Made by a program: the position numbers and the translations under genes. Under the pieces are notes generated by a model. The model saw only the letters and a list, made by a program, of their open reading frames with translations, made no database searches and was not told the origin of the DNA. Positions 56,444 to 64,000 of a stretch of DNA of 64,000 nucleotides are shown here, piece after piece. Source of the stretch: Hyaloperonospora brassicae (lineage: Eukaryota > Oomycota > Peronosporomycetes > Peronosporales > Peronosporaceae); NCBI GenBank assembly GCA_947650285.1, contig CANTFL010000174.1, positions 496,001-560,000 of the forward strand. The letters run 5' to 3'. Numbering within the stretch: the stretch's first letter is position 1; the number at the start of each line of letters is the position of its first letter.

Positions 56444-56850
56444 TGTAACGGGGCACCCTCTTGCGTGAACTTAACGCGTGCCCGTCAAGCGTACACAGGG
56501 CAACCGAGGAAGCGGTAGACAAAACAGAACCAGAAAGCTCTGTCTTGATGGAAAAATAGAGCTGTTTTATTAATATAATTAAGTCCATAACTCTTGTATC
56601 TCTTATTTGTTCTGACTTACTATGCTAATGAAACTAAATGTATGATGACGTCTACTCACCACCCATTGCACGCGTCTTGCAGCGATTATTGGGTTGATAT
56701 CATCACGATATCAACCAATGAGTAGACCCTTCGGTCATCCCAACAATATCACCACGATTGGTGATATTATTTGAAGAATATTCAACATAATATTCTATAT
56801 TGTCATTATCTCTCAACGACAATTTCCATGTAACGGGCTACCCTGTTACA
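56444..56850 (-). repeat. 5' LTR of gypsy copy 2 (407 bp)
   Basis: Plus-strand start TGTAACGGGGCA, end CCCTGTTACA. Near-identical to 48,894-49,312 beyond the first 60 bp. On the element strand it is followed by CCTGTCAGCACTTTG; I could not match this confidently to a tRNA 3' end, so the primer binding site is not assigned. Confidence 0.9.
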
Positions 56851-58431
56851 CGAAGGGTGCCTCATGTAATGTGAATAGGCGCTGCGCGATACGTATCTTA
56901 CTAATGCGATATGAACATCGTATTTTTACTTATTAAACTGATAGATATGACGCGTGAAGTGTTGCAATGTCCCATTGAGAATCAGGTGGACGTAAGACAT
57001 GCAGAAAGTGATGTGTGTCAATTACATGCAAGTAAAAGCGTGTAGTATTAGCTGAAGACCAAAGCTCTACATACAAGAGTCACAGCTTATCTCACACTAT
57101 GTCAATTGATATAAACGTGTCGTCGACATTCGACAACCACGTCGATCAGTGAAAAATGTGGAGGATATGCATACGAATTTGATTTGATTCATGTCGAGCA
57201 CGCTGTAACTTTCTGCGAGAGACTTATGCATGCATCACTGCTAATTCCCTATCTTACATCAATTTGTTTGCGATGTAAGGAAATGAAAAGCTAAAAATGC
57301 TTGATCGAGGAGTCGATGACGTAACAAAACAACGGCACTTAATTGCTTCTCGGTAAGATCTTAGCTCCAAATCAGCCTTTGTCAAATGTACATACGCACT
57401 AGCACGATACGGGTATCAAACAATTGTCGTCGAAGTGACGACAAACGACGTCTTATGTTCTAAAATATAAAGATTTGAGACGATGGCGTTGCATGAGAAA
57501 TACAATTCAACACCTCTACGATTTATTGCTTGTTGATGGATGCCACTTTTTATGTGATGTAGCATAGGATCGTAGTATAGATTACCAGCGACTCTATCGA
57601 CAAGCTGAAAGCGATTAATCCCTATCTGAACGGTAAGGCATGAACGCGCTTGTGCTTGTCACTGGTAATGTCCTTTCAGCGCTGCTATATCTAAATGCTA
57701 TCGGTCTGAAGTATACGTTGCCAGACACTTGGTGTCGTGCGCGTAGCTGCTTGTGACAGTTGGTGGAACAGCGCAGTAGTTGATGGTATTATAAACGGTA
57801 AAACAACACTGAACGACACGCGAGCTCTGAATTTTGTGCAAGCTGATGATGGTGCTACAACAGCATGTTGCTGAGGCGAAGAAAGAACTTGTAGGCAACA
57901 AACATGCAATTTTTACTAAGCTTAATATCCACGCTTTTACATCTCACAAGACAAATGTGATTGTTGATCCGAACAGAACATGTAATCACAGAAGCGTCAG
58001 AGTGCCACAAATGTGTCAAAAGTTATCTTTTCTGAAGTGAACACATGCAGGAGTGGCGTTGCTCAGAGTGAAGAAGTACATCTACTCGTGCTTTTCATCG
58101 CTTCGAATACTCAAATGAAAACTAACAGGTAGCTGAGATCGTAGGTAAAGCTGAACGATGGCTGAATGCGCTATAGTAAGCTAAGCTGTTTTTTGCACTG
58201 TTATAACGAATTTATTCGCTCGCTTACTAGTAGGGACAACGTGATGGGTTTGAAAGGGCTCTGGAAATTGTAACCGACGATTGGCTTGGGTTGCTACGAT
58301 GATATTCGAAAATGACGTAAGAGCAAGCATAATACATGTAAACAAGTCAAACGGTCCAAAGCTTGCAATTGTGCAGAGGCATGTGCACGTCATTGGATTA
58401 CGAGTAGACTTAAAGACTACACAGCTATGCG
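56851..58431. other. Intergenic region without supported genes
   Basis: AT-rich sequence between the gypsy LTR and the effector candidate. No recognisable coding sequence or RNA gene was found. It contains the 3' flank of the effector gene. Confidence 0.5.
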
Positions 58432-59133
58432 CTAAATCAAATCATGTACGTCTATCGGCCCTTTCTTAAGCAATTTAGCCTCTGCTTCTCTCGTTTTCAA
58501 AGCCAGGTCATAATATTTTTGAAATGGGACCGGAAGCTCGTCTTTAGGCGTTTTTTTCTTTAACCAAGCCTTCAGCATACCGTCGAGAAGAAGCTCGCCA
58601 AAGTTTTTGCTGCCCGGAAGAGTGTGCGACGAAGCTGCTGTGACAATCTTTACTAACTGGTTGCCATTAAAATTCGAAATGAGAACGTCAGCCCCAGTTA
58701 CTTGATTACGATTCTTCAGATGTAGATTCCCATGACCGACTGCTTCACTCAGCTTTAGGTACTCCTCATGGCTCTTGAAGATATTTCCGATGTCATTCTC
58801 ATTCTTCCAACGACCCACTATTTTGTCGATACTTGGAGCTTCCGGGTCCAGATTTGCTGTGTCATCGACACGTTGAGCAGCTTGGACCTTTGTCGCTTTC
58901 GATGCAGTCTTCGACTTAGGAGACAACTTGCCGAAGAAGCTCTTGAAGTTGGCAGTGAAACTTGGAGAAAATAAAGAACGGCTTTCTTCGTCGATGGCGG
59001 TCTCGTGTGATGGATGGACGTCGCCAGCAGGGACATCCGTCTCGTCGTCATCGAGTGCGCGGGCTTGCAGCAGACCCACGTCGAGCGCCAAGACAATGAC
59101 GACAGACAGGAGCACTGCGTGGAGAAGACGCAT
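58432..59133 (-). CDS. Secreted effector candidate, RXLR-like without a clear RXLR
   Basis: A 233-residue intronless frame. Residues 1-24 form a classic signal peptide (MRLLHAVLLSVVIVLALDVG, cleavage probably after LLQA). An acidic stretch follows (ALDDDETD), then DEESR at 48-52, similar to the dEER motif of oomycete host-translocated effectors, but no RXLR stands between. The C-terminal half (about residues 100-225) is predicted to be helix-rich with a Trp at 109 and Tyr at 125, loosely like a WY-type fold. Oomycete effectors of this kind are secreted by the pathogen and act in the plant. The frame is intact. It lies 1.6 kb from a gypsy element in a gene-poor, repeat-rich area, a typical effector setting. 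Target unknown. Confidence 0.7.
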   Translation of the reverse strand: MRLLHAVLLSVVIVLALDVGLLQARALDDDETDVPAGDVHPSHETAIDEESRSLFSPSFTANFKSFFGKLSPKSKTASKATKVQAAQRVDDTANLDPEAPSIDKIVGRWKNENDIGNIFKSHEEYLKLSEAVGHGNLHLKNRNQVTGADVLISNFNGNQLVKIVTAASSHTLPGSKNFGELLLDGMLKAWLKKKTPKDELPVPFQKYYDLALKTREAEAKLLKKGPIDVHDLI

Positions 59134-62100
59134 TGCTCGCGAGTGGAACTTGAGGAGTGATGGGGGCAGAGCAAATGTGGGAATGGCAAAGTAGGAGCTC
59201 TGAGAAAGTCAGACGCAGTGCGGCCGTCGTCCGTCGTGCAGTCCGATCGCTGCATTCGGCACGTGCTTTCTGTTGTTCGGACGTATGATCGGAAGTAGCA
59301 ATGGGCAACGACCGTCTGTTTACTTTAGTATGCACTTATGTATGTCGACAGGGCCGAAAGTGCGGCTCCGTAGAGACGGCCTTTTCTACGGATGTCTGTT
59401 TTTAGCAACTGCAGGGCACAAACGAGACGAGAAGTAGCCGCAGTCGGTCACAAATGCATGAACGCCGCCCTCCCAATCGGTGACTGGGCAACATCTGTAG
59501 CGCACTATGAGGCTGAGAGCTGTTGACACATCGTTCGATGGCAAGGGACAGATTATTTCAGCTGCTGTAGAGGTCCAAACTGCCACCAAAGAGATTAGTT
59601 GCAGTTCCGGTCGTCTTGACGAGATAGTGAGCGACGCGATGCTGCACTTGCACGAAGAGCGACTTGACACGAGTGAACGATTTCGTTTGCCCAGCAGCTC
59701 ATTTGCTCATCAAAGTGTGGCGCAGACTCTCGAGAGGGATCTGCATGAGCAGATCTCCAGCTTCCGTTGCACGTGTTTGCAACGATTGACGTGTGCTGCA
59801 AGAGGAACGGTCGACATGCCATCATCTCAACGTTCCATCGAGCACTAGTTGATTGAAGCACGAGAGGCTGGCGTGCGAAGTTCCGTCTGTCAGAACCGAT
59901 GCATGGCTAAACGCTTCTCTACAGCCAAGTGCTGCATGTGTGGTCAGTCTTATGACGCGCGTGTAATGGACGATCGCACAATACGTTCGTGGCTTGTGAA
60001 CCTCTCGTATAGACGAAACTCAGAACGACAAGACTGAAAACTTCTGTGCGAGAAGCGTCTGCAGTGCTCGCTGTAATCTTCCTTGATGCACTCATCAATA
60101 ACCAGCATCGCATGGAATCGTCGGCTGTAGCAGACACGCAGATGGCTAGGTCGAAATTACGTGAAAGCACCTTGTTGCGCCATTGCTTCGAGCAGAAGCT
60201 CAGTGGCACCTAATCTTTGAAGCATAGTGAAAGCTAAATGCTTGACGAAGATTAGTTGTGTGGGGCAAACTCTGTGAGCACAGCTATGCTAGCATCCGCT
60301 TATGGCAATATCGTACGAGGATGCTGCAGTGGTTTTTGACATATTCGAGTTCCATGGCCCTTCATTTATACAGTGTCACGTAGCTGTAACTACAGATCGA
60401 CTGTGCGAGTCTCCGACATTCTTGCCGAGTTGATTCGAGCATGGAACCCGATTGCCTGCCAGCTTCAAGTCGATCACATCGTGGTCGCGAAGATCACGCT
60501 GCAGTTTGTGACGGCCGTGGGCAAACCTTCTTCTAGTCTCTGTACTGGGTGATTATTTCGCTTGGTCCGACATCGACGAATCGGACTCTTTTACATCTTC
60601 TTCTGACGACCGTTGTGCGAGACACAAACCGCGTATTCAACGGCACTCATGTAGGTGCCCCTCCACGAGTAGCCCTTGATCCTTCTAACGCCGCAAGGAC
60701 ATGACCACCAGACACTGCGCCAATACGCGTATCGCATGTTTGACATCCATGTTGATAGCCGTAGTATGCGGTCTTTGTAAGCAGCGCTGGCGATGCATTC
60801 GGTGATGAAGATGACACTGGCTAAGCGCGCCGTGTGTGATTCGTCGTATTGCCATTCTAATGCGAAAAGAAATGAACTTCGTGGATTCAAGTCGCTTCGG
60901 GGTTGCTCGTCACGCGGACAACAACATGGATCCCTTGTACATTCTGGCGATTAGGCTGCACTGACGAGTAATGTGAGGAGATTTCTGACACAGTAGCGGT
61001 CAGATCGGACGAAGAAACGATGGAACGAAGAGACGATCACGGCAGGCATGTGAGATTTTCACATGGACATCGTTGCACGCTTGAGAGCAGCAACAAGTGC
61101 ATGAGATGGTTGGTCTGTAGCAAAATTTCGATGAACATATTGGCCTTAGTAAGCTCACGACATCCCTTACAAAGCTCGCACCAGTCAAGAGATGTCTGGA
61201 GACCAAGTCTACCTTGATATCACCCTGTAGGAGGGCATGTATAGACGTGTACGTGCCTAGATTGATAGCAACTGGAGCGACGATTAGTTGCAAGAATAAA
61301 GATGTACACGGTAGCAGCATGACTGGCCAGATACCGCATGCTCATTTACTTGGCCAACATAATACTCAGTAGGATGTATGCCACGACTCTGCCATGACAA
61401 CTGACATCGCTTTCGTCCACTATCTTTTTGCGCGCTGTCGATTCGATGATGATCAACATTGTCTTTTCATGCAGTGAATCTGTGATCCAGCATTCACGTG
61501 CATGTTAGTTCGAACGTCATGCTGGCTGCTGCTTTCTACTTTTTGTTCGGGTATGTTCGTCAATTGACCATCCTATATGATACTGACACGAGCAGCTACG
61601 TCGCCAAGAGTGCTTTCCGTCCATTGTTATGAAGCATGCTACATCAATAGCATGAAGCTACAACAGCGTTGCATGTTCACGCGTAGTCCTGTCGTAAGTG
61701 TGACGAGGCAGTGCGACGCCGTTTTCATTAGCTACGACGAAGCCATGTTCTAAGCACTTCAACAGCCTGTCAGAAACCTGGTCTCCGAACGTGCGAATTC
61801 AGTGATATAGACTTGGACAAGACGTGCCAAGTTACTTGGTTCATATAACTTTACAAATGGGTCAGTCCGATAGGAAGCATGAGCACTAGAAGCTGCTATC
61901 TACCAAGCCACTGCTTTGGTACGGGCAGCCCCAAAAATATTGCAGCAATATCACACGTCATAGTCTAGTTCTTTCGATAACGAGTGCGTTTGGTGCATGA
62001 ATGATTGCTACGCTCTTTCCCTCATAGCAGGGATGATGTAATCACTACTATTTAATGAGTGGTCGCTATGATGTTGTATCTTGCTGCTAATACGAGACGC

Positions 62101-62439
62101 TGCTTATGGAGATGCTGGGAATGTTTTATCATAATTTGACACGATCGGCCGGGTCAGTACGACACAGCAAGAGGACTTAGAGGATTCTACTTGACTCGGT
62201 GCGCACAAGCAAGGTACATGAACACATGATACATGTTAACATCTGCAACGATTCTTGGTGGTAATCGCTTGGGGTCATCTGACGTTCACAAATTTGGCAG
62301 CCAGATGTACCAACGGTTTATAAGCGGATTGAAAGTTGCAGCAAGTTCATCACATGTGACATTGGGCGTTCATCTTACCCATACATATGTAGATAAGAAC
62401 GAGGCACAGCAGGATGTAACGCAAGCGTGAAGAGAGAAC
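59134..62439. other. Region with possible decayed coding fragments
   Basis: Base composition is closer to coding than the AT-rich blocks. A plus-strand run from about 59,507 to 60,210 gives coherent, helix-like translation in changing frames (AAVEVQTATKEIS, LDEIVSDAMLHLHEERLDTSERFRLPSS, then CMAKRFSTAKCCMCGQSYDARV and AVLAVIFLDALINNQHRMESS). The Cys-rich piece faintly resembles part of a FYVE-type zinc finger. This may be an old pseudogene; no intact frame exists. Nothing could be supported from 60,900 to 62,439. Confidence 0.35.
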
Positions 62440-63594
62440 TGTAACGGCGTTAGACTGTTACATAAAGATTGATAGGAATGTATGAATTTTTGCATATTAT
62501 CTATTTTGATAATAGAAATTGACATTACTCGACAAGAGGTAATGTTGGCAGAATATTACACCCGAGGGTAGTATTCGTGGTTGCCCCACTTCTTGGTTGA
62601 TCTACAAGGTATGTCAAATAAACTAACCACCAATCGCTCCTGGACGCGCGCAATGGGTGGTGAGCAAGAAACCCACATAGGAGATTGTAGTTAAGTTTGG
62701 CTAGATGAAGACAAAGATGAGTTATTAAAGAAACATAACTTTATTAAATACAGTTCTACTCTTCCCTCAGGCAAAACTTTTAGGTTCGGATTGCTTCGGT
62801 TGCGCTTCCTCTCCACGTTTACGTGACTTCGGGAGCACGCAGCCTTGTGTTCAGTCAACACAAGGTCTTGCCAGTCATCTGACAAGAGCTTGCCCCGTTA
62901 TAGCAACACTAGGAAGAAAATCACGAACCAGGATTTTACCTACTACATTACTATATCTCACTTCCCCTTTCTCTCCTTCTTTTGAGTTACTCATCAAGAA
63001 TAAAAACGTTTGTACACTGTGGCGACGTATTGCGTGAAACTGAGATTCGTGATGTACTGGAGGGTCAGAATTCTTTTATCGTACTGTTCGATTTTGCGAA
63101 GCTTTTACGTGGTGAAGGGGATACTTTACTTTTCGCTTAGTCAAAGTAAAGCTGGATGGACGCTTGCTACAGGTAATGCACAAGTGGGGGATGTCGTGTT
63201 GGTCTAAATCTCGTTCCTGTGCAAGGGGGATTTGAGGAGGAAGTAAAAGTAAAATAAACTGAGTAAACTGCTCTCCCCAGTTCCCCCTACCATATATGCC
63301 AGTCCATATATACCAATAGTGCAAGTTGACCTGGTCAAGTTCCACTTGGCACACATCCATCGTGCCCATCACCATGTGCTGGTGCTCTTGGTCCCATATG
63401 ACTTCCGTATGTCGCTGCCTCACTTATTCCCTCCGCTTGATAGTCCGACATAACGATCATCTTCTCCCGTCCCATTAGTCAACGTGTCTCCTCTTCTTCC
63501 CACCTATCAACTTGTCAGGCAATCAGGCGAGGTCGTCCATGACTTGTAACCGATCTTGCTATAGGAATTGGGGCTTCAACAGCCTGTCAGAAAC
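61757..63594 (+). repeat. Exact 21-bp direct repeat, two copies
   Basis: CTTCAACAGCCTGTCAGAAA plus C occurs at 61,757-61,777 and at 63,574-63,594. The bases around the two copies differ. It may be the conserved end of a small dispersed repeat. Confidence 0.6.
62440..62902 (+). repeat. Diverged gypsy-family solo LTR
   Basis: Starts TGTAACGGCG and ends TTGCCCCGTTATA. The core ACCACCAATCGCTCC, GCGCGCAATGGGTGGTGAG matches the other LTRs, but most other bases differ. It still carries strong perfect hairpins, for example CCTTGTGTT/AACACAAGG at 62,843-62,865. Flanking pentamers AGAAC and GCAAC match at 3 of 5 bases. No internal element sequence adjoins it. Confidence 0.75.
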
Positions 63595-64000
63595 AGCATG
63601 TTGTAATACAGGCAGCTGTCGACGAGAGCTGGAGCGAATGACAAGACTCTGGTAGCATGCACGGGACTGATGGTGATAGCCAGTCAAGAACGCCTCGTTT
63701 GCTATGGATGACCACAAACATATAGACGTTGGATTTCGTTGGTGATCTTGATACCATCGAGGGTATCGAGTGGATACGTATATTCAACAGTTGCTACCGG
63801 TGTCTTACTTTTGGTTTCCTCTTTGCTCTCGGAAAGCCTCGATTCTGATGCATGTGTGGGTTAAGCACTTACTAGTTTGACGTTCTCAACGTAGCACATT
63901 ATGCCAACAACAGTCTTTCGCTACACAAAAGTGGATAAAGCCCAAGTGTAGTCACTACTTTTACTTTGTTTTCGTACTTATCTTACAAAGTTACCGCTTC
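62903..64000. other. Intergenic region without supported genes
   Basis: No recognised gene. A plus-strand stretch at 63,010-63,140 translates coherently (DVLRETEIRDVLEGQNSFIV) but ends in stops and could not be placed. A 21-bp string at 63,574-63,594 recurs exactly at 61,757-61,777. Confidence 0.4.

Larger units (their letters stand above)
48894..56850 (-). mobile_element. Full-length Ty3/gypsy chromovirus-like retrotransposon (copy 2)
   Basis: LTRs at 56,444-56,850 (5') and 48,894-49,312 (3') in minus orientation are near-identical apart from about 50 bp at one end and a few single-base changes. Between them, right to left: gag with zinc knuckle, protease remnant, RT, RNase H, zinc finger, integrase core, GPY/F-type domain, chromodomain, a 1.1-kb region whose only long frame is antisense, and a purine-rich tract. 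The flanking pentamers GTGTC and CGAAG do not match, so no target duplication. Sense frames are broken several times, so it is non-autonomous today although LTR similarity points to recent insertion. Confidence 0.9.

Noticed and set aside
58768..58974. Plus-strand frame opposite the effector gene
   Set aside because: It is short and lies opposite an intact secreted-protein gene; treated as a shadow.
1..64000. CRISPR array, rRNA or tRNA genes
   Set aside because: No regularly spaced repeats and no rRNA-like or cloverleaf sequence noticed. The hairpin arrays differ in sequence from stem to stem and so are not a CRISPR array.

Overview
This window looks like a repeat-rich piece of an oomycete genome, most likely a downy mildew or Phytophthora relative. 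The evidence is the mix of content: a secreted effector-like gene, two well-preserved housekeeping genes (EXO1-type nuclease and a neutral sphingomyelinase) with short GT-AG introns of 67-93 nt, and several transposon families (a Ty3/gypsy chromovirus-like family, a Ty1/copia element and a hAT element). The species assignment is inference; no rRNA, tRNA or organellar marker was seen.

Layout: 1-12,560 is AT-rich and essentially featureless. 12,560-20,000 is a mosaic of Ty3/gypsy: a decayed LTR, decayed gag and pro/RT linker, then a well-preserved 5'-truncated element (copy 1, plus strand, 13,737-18,779, ending in an LTR), then decayed integrase sequence. 20,000-25,740 is again AT-rich. 25,740-29,540 holds a broken GC-richer gene, a solo LTR and a hAT transposon with terminal inverted repeats and a 7/8 matching target duplication. 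29,767-36,945 is the gene-dense block: EXO1 (+), a hypothetical protein (-), an unresolved stretch, and the sphingomyelinase (-). 37,710-42,961 is a decayed Ty1/copia element on the minus strand with both LTRs. 42,962-48,893 is AT-rich. 48,894-56,850 is a full-length Ty3/gypsy element (copy 2, minus strand) with two near-identical LTRs. 58,432-59,133 (-) is a secreted effector candidate. 62,440-62,902 is another related LTR relic.

Two features of the gypsy family are the most unusual things here. First, downstream of and overlapping the 3' end of pol, on the opposite strand, both copies carry the remains of the same long reading frame (about 530 codons, ending in a coiled coil), so the family appears to encode an antisense accessory protein whose C-terminal part is complementary to the chromodomain region. 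Second, the whole family, coding and LTR alike, is tiled with short perfect inverted repeats (stems mostly 7-10 bp, loops mostly 2-10 nt, one about every 25-40 nt), far above chance and not seen in the neighbouring cellular genes; the full-length copy even has a perfect 28-bp palindrome in its protease region. In addition both copies switch frame by -1 at the same A AAG GGG heptamer between the integrase core and its C-terminal domain. Both copies are dead but in complementary ways: copy 1 has lost the reverse transcriptase DD, copy 2 has lost the integrase glutamate.
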